A DNA stretch of 64,000 nucleotides from Streptomyces brasiliensis. GTDB taxonomy: Bacteria > Actinomycetota > Actinomycetes > Streptomycetales > Streptomycetaceae. The translations under genes were made by a program, and so were the position numbers. The DNA lies in assembly GCF_014647875.1 (NCBI RefSeq), contig NZ_BMQA01000013.1:150817-214816 (forward strand), written 5' to 3'. This document shows positions 8,853 through 16,445 of this stretch, one piece after another (position 1 is the first letter of the stretch; each line of letters opens with the position of its first letter). Under the pieces are notes generated by a model. The model searched no databases, had not been told where the DNA came from, and was given only the letters and a program-made list of their open reading frames with translations.

Positions 8853-10304
8853 ATGGCTGCCGGGACCGCGGTGTCGACGACGTATCTGGAGCTGTCGCAG
8901 GAAGGCGGCGGTGCGCACAAGTTCTACGAGGTGGTCGTCGACGGCCTGGTGGTGACGGTGCGGTACGGGCGGATCGGGGCCGGCGGACAGACGCAGACGA
9001 CGACGTTCTCCACCCCGCAGAAGGCGCAGGCGGCCGCGACGAAGAAGGTCGGGGAGAAGGTCCGCAAGGGATACGCGCCGGCCGTACCCGGACAGCGCGC
9101 CCCGCGCGCCGTGACCCGGCGTCAGGTGGTGTCGGCCCCGTCCACCGCGCGTGCCGTGGCACCGGTGCTGTGGCGCTTCCGCACCGGATCGGCGGCGTTC
9201 GGGATCCATGTCGACGACGAGCGCTGCTGGGTCGGCAACCAGGCGGGCGACGTCTTCACCCTGGACCACGAGGGTTCGGTCCTGGCCCGCTTCAGCCTGC
9301 CGGACGGCGTGAAGTGCCTGGTCGCCGACGAGTTCTGGATCTACGCGGGCTGCGACGACGGCAAGGTGTACGACCTGTCGTCCAAGATGCCGTTCGCCGC
9401 GTACGACATCGCCGCCGACGTCGACATCTTCTGGCTGGACATCCACGAGGGGATCCTCGACGTCTCGGACCGTGCCGGCCGGCTGACCGTGATCGACCAC
9501 GAGGACGAGCACCAGTGGGCCCGCCGCAGTCAGGGCGAGCACGCCTGGATGGTGCGCGCGGACGACGGGGCCGTCTATCACGGTCACCACCGGGGCGTCA
9601 CCGCCTACGCCCCGGACGGCAGCGGGGAGTTGTGGCACACGCCCACCCGGGGCGGCGTGCTGTTCGGCTGGCAGGAGAGCGACTCCGTCTACGCGGGCAC
9701 CGCGCACCGCGTGGTCCAGCGCCTGTGGAAGCGCACGGGTGCCGTCGAGGCCACCTACGCCTGCGACAGCGCCGTGTACTCGTGCGCCACCTCGCCCGGC
9801 GGGCGGTTCGTCTTCGCCGGCGACGCGGCGTCCTCCGTCTACTGCTTCGACCGGAGCGGTACGCGGTTGTGGAAGCTCGGCACGGGCGGCGGCTCGGCGC
9901 TGTCGATGCAGTACCGCGACGAGCGGCTGTACCTGGTGACCACGGACGGCTCGCTGGTGTGCGTCGACGCGAGCGAAGCGGCCATCCGCGCGGCCGAGCA
10001 GGGCACCGTGCCGGTGGCCCGGGACATCAAGCTCGCCGCGGCCCTGCCGGTGTACGCCCCGGCCACAGCCGCCAGCGCGGTGTCCACCGTGACGCACGCC
10101 TCCGCCGGTGCGGTCGTGGTCGAGTGCTTCCAGGACAACGGCCGGCTGCGTGTGCACGTGGTGTCCGAGGGTTACGACCCGTCATGGAACGTCCAGTTCC
10201 CGCGCGCGATACGCGAGCCCGGGACGCGCTATGTCGTCGACGCCCTGCACCCGGCCTCCGGTGGTTTCTACCGGGTGCGCGGTGACATCCGCCGGCTGCT
10301 GTGA
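8853..10304 (+). CDS. WGR-domain protein with beta-propeller-like repeats
   Basis: 483 residues; the ATG at 8853 is preceded by GGGAGG. Residues about 8-75 form a WGR domain (FYEVVVDGLVVTVRYGRIG), with Tyr38 in place of the usual Trp of the name motif. WGR domains occur in PARPs and, in bacteria, in MolR-type and stand-alone proteins, and are thought to bind nucleic acids or proteins. From about residue 110 to the end, repeated strands of the kind VLWRFRTG, GDVFTLDHEG, GRLTVIDHED, YCFDRSGTRLWKLG and GSLVCVDAS look like PQQ/WD-type beta-propeller blades. There is no signal peptide, so it should be cytoplasmic. It is transcribed away from the phosphoesterase gene. The function is unknown. Confidence 0.82.
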   Translation: MAAGTAVSTTYLELSQEGGGAHKFYEVVVDGLVVTVRYGRIGAGGQTQTTTFSTPQKAQAAATKKVGEKVRKGYAPAVPGQRAPRAVTRRQVVSAPSTARAVAPVLWRFRTGSAAFGIHVDDERCWVGNQAGDVFTLDHEGSVLARFSLPDGVKCLVADEFWIYAGCDDGKVYDLSSKMPFAAYDIAADVDIFWLDIHEGILDVSDRAGRLTVIDHEDEHQWARRSQGEHAWMVRADDGAVYHGHHRGVTAYAPDGSGELWHTPTRGGVLFGWQESDSVYAGTAHRVVQRLWKRTGAVEATYACDSAVYSCATSPGGRFVFAGDAASSVYCFDRSGTRLWKLGTGGGSALSMQYRDERLYLVTTDGSLVCVDASEAAIRAAEQGTVPVARDIKLAAALPVYAPATAASAVSTVTHASAGAVVVECFQDNGRLRVHVVSEGYDPSWNVQFPRAIREPGTRYVVDALHPASGGFYRVRGDIRRLL

Positions 10305-10450
10305 CCGGACGGACACCGACCGCGTGAGCCGCCGGGTGCCTGCAGGCCGTACCGCCGTGCCGGGTACCGCCGGTGTCGCGGAGCACGGCCCGCGGGGCGG
10401 GGTGCCCGCGACGGCCGTACCGGTGGCCACCGACTGACATCGCCGCCGCG

Positions 10451-10483
10451 GCCGGGCGCCGGGGATGTTGCCCGGGGCCCGGC
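10451..10483. terminator. Strong hairpin between convergent genes
   Basis: A 13-bp stem with one mismatch (GCCGGGCGCCGGG at 10451-10463 against CCCGGGGCCCGGC at 10471-10483) closes a 7-nt loop. It lies between the WGR gene ending at 10304 and the racemase-type gene ending at 10539. There is no U-run, which is common for actinomycete terminators. It could serve both directions. Confidence 0.55.
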
Positions 10484-10538
10484 GCGGGTGTTCACGTTCG
10501 ACGGTGCACGGGTGGGATCTCCCGAGGGACGGGCGCCG

Positions 10539-11417
10539 TCATGCCGCCGGAGTGTCGAAGCCCTCGCCGTCGTGGAGGGTTGCGTCCGTGTGGAGGGGCC
10601 CGTCCGTCGCGCTGCCGAGCGCGGTCGGCGGTGGACCGATGGGTCTGGTGGGCGGCCTGGTGGGGCCCGACAGAGCCGAACGCGCCGACGGGTCGAGCAG
10701 CGCCTGGTAGGAGCCCACGGCCGGGATGCCGACGCTGCGTAGCGCGCCCCAGATCGTCACCTGGTTCGCGGACAGGACCGGGATCCGCAGCTCCGCCTCC
10801 AACTGCGGGATCACGTCGTACGTCGGCAGGTTGGTGCAGCTGATGAACAGGGCGTCGGCGCCCTCGGCGACGCCGCCGCGCGCCATGTCGAGCACCGCCT
10901 GGTACGGCACGCGCCAGATCTCCCGCGTCAGTCCCAGGTATTCACGTCCGGTGACGGCCACACCCGCCTCGGCGAGATAGTCCTCCAGTGCGTCGGTCAG
11001 GGACTTCGTATAGGGAGTGATCACCGCGACCCGGCGCACGCCGAACTCCGCCAGTGCGTCGAGCAGCGCGCCCGAGGTGGTGGTCGCGGGCACGGGTACG
11101 ACGTCCCGGACCGCCGCGCACATCGCGCGCTCGCCGGCCATGCCGCCGATGAAGCTGCCCGAGGTACACGCATAGGTCACCGCCTCCGGACCGACGGCGC
11201 TCAGGGCGAGCGCCGCGTCGCGCAGGGTCCGGTGCTCGCTGACCAGCCTGGCCATGTCCGGGGAAACCTCGACGGGCACGAACGGTGTGCGGGCCAGATG
11301 CAGGGAGACGTCGTCCGGAACCCAGCGCCACAGTTCGCGGTCCAGGGCGAAGTCGAAGGGTGCGACGACTCCGACGCCCCGCTGGGGAGCGGGACCGCCG
11401 AGAAACGTGATGTCCAT
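10539..11417 (-). CDS. Asp/Glu racemase-type enzyme, maleate isomerase/EutA-like
   Basis: 292 residues from the ATG at 11417, preceded by AAGGAG. The two active-site cysteines of the maleate isomerase/Asp-Glu racemase superfamily are present: Cys84 in YACTSGS and Cys194 in FISCTNLPT. This fits a maleate cis-trans isomerase, or the EutA protein of ectoine utilisation operons. The tail after about residue 250 is Pro/Thr rich and unlike the family core. It is the last gene of a minus-strand set M24 protein - mandelate racemase-like enzyme - racemase. The substrate cannot be settled from sequence; a second, catalytically different paralogue lies at 21249-22001. Confidence 0.8.
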   Translation of the reverse strand: MDITFLGGPAPQRGVGVVAPFDFALDRELWRWVPDDVSLHLARTPFVPVEVSPDMARLVSEHRTLRDAALALSAVGPEAVTYACTSGSFIGGMAGERAMCAAVRDVVPVPATTTSGALLDALAEFGVRRVAVITPYTKSLTDALEDYLAEAGVAVTGREYLGLTREIWRVPYQAVLDMARGGVAEGADALFISCTNLPTYDVIPQLEAELRIPVLSANQVTIWGALRSVGIPAVGSYQALLDPSARSALSGPTRPPTRPIGPPPTALGSATDGPLHTDATLHDGEGFDTPAA

Positions 11418-11514
11418 GGGGACTCCTTGGTGAGGAGTGCTGTGTGACGGCGAAACGTGGGGGTGTGGGGCCTGCATGGGGGGAGCCCGCTGGAACGGTG
11501 TGCGCGTGCGCCCG

Positions 11515-12702
11515 CTAGAACTTGGGCAGCGCGGGCGCGCTGGTCAGAGCCTGCGGATGGTGGAACGTGAACTCGGCGTCTCCCTTCGTGCGGTACAGCT
11601 CCGCGTAGCGCTCGACCCGGTCGCGGTCGAGTTCGACGCCGAGTCCGGGGCCGTCCGGCACGGGCAGGTGGCCGGACCGGTAGTTCTCGGCGCCGCCGCC
11701 GAACCCGACGGTGATGTCGTCGGTGAGCAGGGCGCCGTAAGCCTGGTTCGCGTGGCGGAAGTTGGGGGTGGCGGCGATGACATGCGTCGCCGCGGCGAGT
11801 GCCACGCCGAGTTCACCGAGGCTGTGCTTGAGCACGGTCATGCCGGCAGCCGCCGCGATGCCCGCGGACCGCTTCAGGTTGAGCAGACCGCCGTCCATCT
11901 GGTTGTCCACCGAGAGCACGTCGGCGGCCCCGTGCTGGATCACCGACAGCTGGTCGTAGCGGGTCCAGGACGCCTCGTTGGCGAGCAGCGGGGTGTCGAT
12001 ACGGCCGCGTACGTACGCCATCTGCGTCAGGTTCCGGCCCGAGACGGGCTGCTCGACGAGTTCGAGGCCGTACTCCTCCATCGCGCGGACGGCGCGTATC
12101 GCGGCACCCGCCGACCACGCCTCGTTGGCGTCGGCCCGGATGCTCATGTCCGGCCCCGCGCCCTCGCGCAGGGCGGCGACGCGTGCGACGTCGGTCTCGA
12201 TCCGCTCCGAGCCGACCTTGAGGTAGCAGGTGCGGAAGCCGGCCGCCGCGGCCCGCCTGCCCTCGTCGGCGACGGCGTCGATGTCGGGGGAGGCGACGTA
12301 GTAGAAGTACTCGACGCTGTCGCGGAACCGGCCGCCGAAGAGGTTGACCAGGGGCTGGCCGCTCGCCTTGCCGACGATGTCCCAGCAGGCGGTCTCGACG
12401 GCGGCGATGGCGGGGCTGGTCGCCTTCACGTGGTGCCAGGTGCCCACGACGTCGATGCGCTGGACGAGCCGCTCGACACGGAACGGGTCGGCGCCCACGA
12501 CAAGGCCCTTGAGGCTGTCGAGGACGCTCAGCACGATCCCGGTGGAGGGATAGGTCGCACATTCGCCGAGACCCACGAGGCCCTCGTCGGTCTCCAGTTC
12601 CACGAGCACGCTGACCATGCCGCTGCGGCGGCCGAAGGCCCAGGTCTCGATGGTGCGGTAGGGAACCGCGACGGGGGTGGCGCGGATGGCGGTGATGCGC
12701 AT
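11515..12702 (-). CDS. Mandelate racemase/muconate lactonizing enzyme family (enolase superfamily)
   Basis: 395 residues; GGAG lies about 7 nt before the ATG. The N-terminal capping domain and the C-terminal barrel are both complete. Active-site residues align with mandelate racemase at a constant offset of four: Lys162 (LKVG), metal ligands Asp191 (RADANEAW), Glu217 (LVEQPV) and Glu243 (ANEASW), and an Asp266/His293 dyad (VLKHSLGELG). The first lysine of the usual K-x-K is Tyr160. Such enzymes abstract the alpha-proton of a carboxylate, giving racemisation or dehydration of a hydroxy or amino acid. It lies 49 bp after the M24 gene, so co-transcription is likely. Confidence 0.85.
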   Translation of the reverse strand: MRITAIRATPVAVPYRTIETWAFGRRSGMVSVLVELETDEGLVGLGECATYPSTGIVLSVLDSLKGLVVGADPFRVERLVQRIDVVGTWHHVKATSPAIAAVETACWDIVGKASGQPLVNLFGGRFRDSVEYFYYVASPDIDAVADEGRRAAAAGFRTCYLKVGSERIETDVARVAALREGAGPDMSIRADANEAWSAGAAIRAVRAMEEYGLELVEQPVSGRNLTQMAYVRGRIDTPLLANEASWTRYDQLSVIQHGAADVLSVDNQMDGGLLNLKRSAGIAAAAGMTVLKHSLGELGVALAAATHVIAATPNFRHANQAYGALLTDDITVGFGGGAENYRSGHLPVPDGPGLGVELDRDRVERYAELYRTKGDAEFTFHHPQALTSAPALPKF

Positions 12703-12751
12703 CTGGGTCTCCGTGGGCTCGTGGTGGACGTGTCCGGGGCAGGGGAGCCGG

Positions 12752-13966
12752 TCACGGGGAGCGGGCCGGCCGGTCCGGGGCGGCTGGGGCGACGACGAGC
12801 TCGCGTGGGGTCCTGGTCAGCAGCCTGCATCCGTCCTCGGTGACCACCGCGGTGTCGGACACCACGTGCGAGACCGGCGAGGTCACCCACGACATGAGGT
12901 GGAAGACCATGCCCGCGCGCACCACGGTGCCGCCGTCCGCGCGGATGCCGAGCACGTCGCCGCCGCCCACCCAGCTCGGCGAGAAGCCGATCCCGGTCAG
13001 ATAGCCGCAGTGGTGTCTTCGCTGCCGTACGCCGGTGGCCTCGGCGACGGTGTCCTCCCAGGCGGCGTACACCTCACGGGTGAACGCGCCGGGGACCAGA
13101 GCGGCGCGCGCCGCCTCCTGGCCGGCCCGCGCCGCCTCGGCCGCCGGCTCGGCGCCGGGGGCGGCCTCGCCGCAGTGGACGACGCGGCTCATCGGCGCGT
13201 GGTAGCGGCGCACGCAGCCCGACAGCTCGACGAAGAGGGCCTCGCCGTGCCGCAGGACGTGGTCCGACCAGGTGACGTGCTCCTGCGGGAGACGTGCGAC
13301 CGAGCGGATCAGCGGCACGAATCCGGGCGGCTCGCCGCCGGCCTCGATCATCGCCTGGTGGGTCCTGGCCGCAACGGTGCGCTCGTTGACGCCGGGCGCG
13401 GCGGTCGCCAGAGCCGTCCGCATGGCCACGTCGGAGACCTCGGCGGCCTGTCGGACGCAGTCGAGTTCGGCGTCCGTCTTGATCATGCGCAGGGCTGCCG
13501 GCAGCGCGGAGCAGTCGGTCCAGACGAGGTCCGGCGTCATCGCGCGCATCCGGTGGAGCAGGGCGGGCGGCAGGAACATGGACTGTTCCTCCACGCCGAC
13601 ACGGGAGCCGGGCGGCGTGCTGTCGAGGAGCGTGCGCGCCGCCACCTCGGCCGGGTCCTCGCCGTCCGTGTAGGCGGCGTGGCGCACATGCGGGACCTGG
13701 GCGCGCAGCGTGTGCTCCTCCATCTGCCGGGCGATGAGTACCGGGGGCCCGGCCACCGGCACGACGAGCAGGGTGAGGGCGAAGTACCCAAGGTGATCCA
13801 GACCGGTCTGGTGGTAGATGCTCTCGGGCCCGGCGAGCACCACGGCCGCCAGGCCGCGCTCGCGCATGGCGTCGCGCAGGGCGGCCACCCTGCTCGCGTA
13901 CGCGTGGCTGTCGAGGCGTGCCACAGCCGCGGTGACCTCGGCCGCTGCCGGAGTTTCGGTGCTCAC
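12752..13966 (-). CDS. M24-family hydrolase, creatinase/ectoine hydrolase (DoeA/EutD)-like
   Basis: 404 residues with an N-terminal creatinase domain (about 20-165) and a C-terminal pita-bread domain. The usual aspartate metal ligands of Xaa-Pro aminopeptidase are not seen; instead there is FVELSG followed by RRYHAPMSRVV, as in the metal-independent creatinase and ectoine hydrolase branch. Such enzymes cut C-N bonds of small molecules. It is the first gene of the minus-strand operon and is divergent from the LysR gene, 73 bp away. Ectoine or a related N-acyl or cyclic amidine substrate is a reasonable guess, but the cluster lacks other ectoine genes. Confidence 0.75.
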   Translation of the reverse strand: MSTETPAAAEVTAAVARLDSHAYASRVAALRDAMRERGLAAVVLAGPESIYHQTGLDHLGYFALTLLVVPVAGPPVLIARQMEEHTLRAQVPHVRHAAYTDGEDPAEVAARTLLDSTPPGSRVGVEEQSMFLPPALLHRMRAMTPDLVWTDCSALPAALRMIKTDAELDCVRQAAEVSDVAMRTALATAAPGVNERTVAARTHQAMIEAGGEPPGFVPLIRSVARLPQEHVTWSDHVLRHGEALFVELSGCVRRYHAPMSRVVHCGEAAPGAEPAAEAARAGQEAARAALVPGAFTREVYAAWEDTVAEATGVRQRRHHCGYLTGIGFSPSWVGGGDVLGIRADGGTVVRAGMVFHLMSWVTSPVSHVVSDTAVVTEDGCRLLTRTPRELVVAPAAPDRPARSP

Positions 13967-14039
13967 GTGCGCCAGTGTGAGGTCCGCCGCGATCGCAGGA
14001 CCAGCAAGGATTTCCCACGGATGCCGTTAGTGTTTCTAC

Positions 14040-14945
14040 ATGTTCGAAGTACGGCGGCTCAGACTGCTCAGAGAGCTTGCCGCGCATGGAACGGTTGCCG
14101 CCGCCGCGGAGGCATGCGCGCTCACCCCGTCGGCCGTCTCGCAGCAGTTGTCGCTGCTCGAGCGGGAGGCCCGCACCCCCCTGTTCGTCCGCGACGGCAG
14201 GCGGCTGCTGCTGACCGAGGCCGCGAAGGTGCTGGTCGCGCACACCGAGATCATCCTGGCCCAGCTGGAGCGGGCCCGCGCCGAGGTGTCGGCGCTCGAG
14301 AACCGGGTGCAGGGCACGGTACGCCTCGCGGCGTTCCCGAGCGCGGCCAGCGCGCTCGCCGCGCCCGCCATCGCCGCCTGCCAGGCGTACCACCCGGACC
14401 TGAACGTGGAGTTGATCGAGGAGGAGCCGGCGCAGAGCCTGGTCGACCTGCGCATGCGCCGAACCGACGTCGCGCTCGTGTACGAGTACAACCTGCTGCC
14501 GCGGCTGCCGCAGTCGGGCGTCGAACTGGAGGCCGTGATCCAGGAGCCGCTGCTGCTGGCCCTGCCGCGCGGGCACACCCGGGGCGAGACCGAGGGCGCG
14601 TACACCATGGAGGCGCTGCGCGAAGAACGCTGGATCGCGCCACGCCGCGACGACTCGCTGCGTACCGTGCTGGAGCGGGTCTGCGCGAGCGCGGGCTTCG
14701 ATCCACGGCTCGACTACACCAGCGACGACTACTCGGTGGTGCTCGCGCTCGTGCAGGCGGGCCTCGGCGTATCACTCGTGCCGCGCCTCGTGGTGGAGCA
14801 GCTGTCCGCGGATGTGACGCTGCGCCCGGTGGAGAACCTTCGGCTGACCCGCACCGTCTCCATCGCGAAGCGGGCGGGCAGCGCGGCCGACCCTGTCATC
14901 AACGCGCTGGTCCTGGGGCTGCGGCGGGCGGCCCGGCAGGGCTGA
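14040..14945 (+). CDS. LysR-family transcriptional regulator
   Basis: 301 residues. The winged helix-turn-helix occupies about residues 3-62 (AHGTVAAAAEACALTPSAVS, recognition helix SAVSQQLSLLE), followed by the linker helix and a two-lobed substrate-binding domain starting near VRLAAFPSAAS. No ribosome binding site precedes the ATG and a TTAGTGT element lies just upstream, so the message may be leaderless. It is divergent from the M24 gene, the usual arrangement for a LysR activator and its target, so it probably controls 13966-10539. The co-inducer is unknown. Confidence 0.88.
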   Translation: MFEVRRLRLLRELAAHGTVAAAAEACALTPSAVSQQLSLLEREARTPLFVRDGRRLLLTEAAKVLVAHTEIILAQLERARAEVSALENRVQGTVRLAAFPSAASALAAPAIAACQAYHPDLNVELIEEEPAQSLVDLRMRRTDVALVYEYNLLPRLPQSGVELEAVIQEPLLLALPRGHTRGETEGAYTMEALREERWIAPRRDDSLRTVLERVCASAGFDPRLDYTSDDYSVVLALVQAGLGVSLVPRLVVEQLSADVTLRPVENLRLTRTVSIAKRAGSAADPVINALVLGLRRAARQG

Positions 14946-15017
14946 GGACTGCGGACTCTCCTCGAAGTCGCCCGGCCGGCCGCCGAGTTGAGCGACGGAG
15001 CGGGGGTGTTACGGCGG

Positions 15018-16286
15018 TCAGCCCAGGACGTCCGCCACCGCCCCGGACCACAGACCCAGGCCCTGGCGCACCTGCTCGGCGGTGACCACCAGCGGGGGGA
15101 TCATGCGGACGACCTGGCCCTGGGCGCCGCAGGTGAGCAGCAGCAGCCCGCGCAGGCCGGCGGCGGCCTGCACCTGGGCCGCGGTCTCGCCGTCCGGGCG
15201 GCCGTCCGCGGTGACGAACTCGGTGCCGGCCATCAGGCCGAGACCGCGCACGTCCCCGATGCCCCGGGTGGCGTCCGGCGTGTAGCGGGAGGCGACCGCA
15301 CGCAGGCCGGAGAGGAGTTCGGCGCCGCGCTCGGCGGCGTTCTCGACCAGTTTCTCGTCCTGGATGACCTCGAGGGTGGCGATCGCGGCCGCGCACGCGA
15401 CCGCGTTGCCGCCGTACGTCCCGCCTTGCGAGCCGGGCCACGCCTTGGCCATGAGCTCGGTGGGCGCGGCGATGGCTGACAGCGGGAAACCGCTGGCCAG
15501 ACCCTTGGCGGTGACGACGATGTCGGGACGCCCGTCGAAGTGGTCGTGGCCCCAGAACCGTCCGGTGCGGCCGAAGCCGGTCTGCACCTCGTCGACGATC
15601 AGCAGGATGCCGTGCCGGCCGGCCCGCTCCCGCAGGCCGCGCAGGAACGCCGTGTTGGCCGGAACGTAGCCGCCCTCACCGAGTACGGGTTCGACGATGA
15701 ACGCCGCCGTGTCGGCCGGTGCGGTGACGGTCGCGAGCAGCTGGTCCAGCTCGCGCAGCGCGAACTCGGTGGCGGTCGCCTCGTCCCAGCCGTAGTGGAA
15801 GGCGTTCGGGAACGGCGCGATCGCCACGCCCGGCATCAGCGGACCGAAGCCCGAGCGGAACTTGGTCGCCGAGGTGGTCAGCGACGCCGCGCCGATCGTA
15901 CGGCCGTGGAACGACCCCTGGAACACCACGATGTTGGGTCGCGCGGTGGCCTGCCGGGCCAGCCGCATGGCGGCCTCCACCGCCTCGCTGCCGGAGTTGA
16001 CGAAGAACAGCGAGTCCAGGCCCTCGGGCAGCACCTCGCCGAGCCGTTCGGTGAGCGAGAGCAGCGGCCGGTGCAGCACCGTCGTGTACTGCCCGTGGAT
16101 CAGCGTGGCCACCTGGCGCTGGGCGGCCTCCACCACGCGCGGGTGGCAGTGGCCGGTGCTGGTGACACCGATACCGGCGGTGAAGTCGAGGTGGGCGCGG
16201 CCGTCCTCGTCGTACACGTGGACGCCCTCGGCCCGGGCGGCGATCACCGGGGTGGCCTGCTTGAGGGCGGGGGAGAGCTGGCTCAT
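15018..16286 (-). CDS. Class III PLP-dependent aminotransferase (GABA/diaminobutyrate/ornithine type)
   Basis: 422 residues; AAGGAG precedes the ATG by 6 nt. All class III landmarks are present: NSGSEAVEAAMRLAR, the aromatic ring stacking motif SFHGRT, VDEVQTGFGRTG with Asp232, and the PLP lysine Lys261 in TAKGLASGFPLSA. These enzymes move an omega or gamma amino group to 2-oxoglutarate and yield a semialdehyde. It is divergent from the semialdehyde dehydrogenase at 16446, so the two probably catalyse consecutive steps (amine to semialdehyde to acid), as GabT/GabD or the Atf/Ssd pair of ectoine operons do. The precise substrate is not readable. Confidence 0.85.
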   Translation of the reverse strand: MSQLSPALKQATPVIAARAEGVHVYDEDGRAHLDFTAGIGVTSTGHCHPRVVEAAQRQVATLIHGQYTTVLHRPLLSLTERLGEVLPEGLDSLFFVNSGSEAVEAAMRLARQATARPNIVVFQGSFHGRTIGAASLTTSATKFRSGFGPLMPGVAIAPFPNAFHYGWDEATATEFALRELDQLLATVTAPADTAAFIVEPVLGEGGYVPANTAFLRGLRERAGRHGILLIVDEVQTGFGRTGRFWGHDHFDGRPDIVVTAKGLASGFPLSAIAAPTELMAKAWPGSQGGTYGGNAVACAAAIATLEVIQDEKLVENAAERGAELLSGLRAVASRYTPDATRGIGDVRGLGLMAGTEFVTADGRPDGETAAQVQAAAGLRGLLLLTCGAQGQVVRMIPPLVVTAEQVRQGLGLWSGAVADVLG

Positions 16287-16313
16287 GGTCGGCTCCTTCG
16301 GGATCGAAGAGGA

Positions 16314-16338
16314 TTGTTGATCGTAGGATTGTCAACAA
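16314..16338. promoter_or_regulatory. Putative regulator site shared with the promoter at 21.2 kb
   Basis: The 16-nt string GTAGGATTGTCAACAA (16323-16338) is repeated exactly at 21201-21216. Here it overlaps an inverted repeat TTGTTGA (16314-16320) / TCAACAA (16332-16338). The location, between the divergent aminotransferase and dehydrogenase genes, suits an operator. The TTGT-N2-ACAA core resembles sites of FCD-type GntR repressors; the GntR gene at 22030 is the obvious candidate. Confidence 0.6.
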
Positions 16339-16340
16339 CC

Positions 16341-16378
16341 TGCATGCATGCAAGCATGGACAACGGCCGTTGTCCATG
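16341..16378. promoter_or_regulatory. Perfect 12-bp and 24-bp palindromes in the divergent promoter region
   Basis: TGCATGCATGCA (16341-16352) is a perfect palindrome. Directly after it, 16355-16378 is a perfect 24-bp palindrome: CATGGACAACGG joined to its exact complement. They lie between the site at 16314-16338 and the dehydrogenase start at 16446. A 24-bp exact dyad is unlikely by chance and should be a regulator site, possibly for a second regulator such as the LysR or an unlinked protein. Confidence 0.6.
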
Positions 16379-16445
16379 TCCCCGTCCGATCCGGGAAGCC
16401 GGAAAGCACGCACGGGAAACCGCCCAGAGCACAGGGGGTTGCACA

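Noticed and set aside
10182..10495. Several short frames in the gap after the WGR gene
   Set aside because: They overlap the strong hairpin and the end of the WGR gene, without start signals or families.
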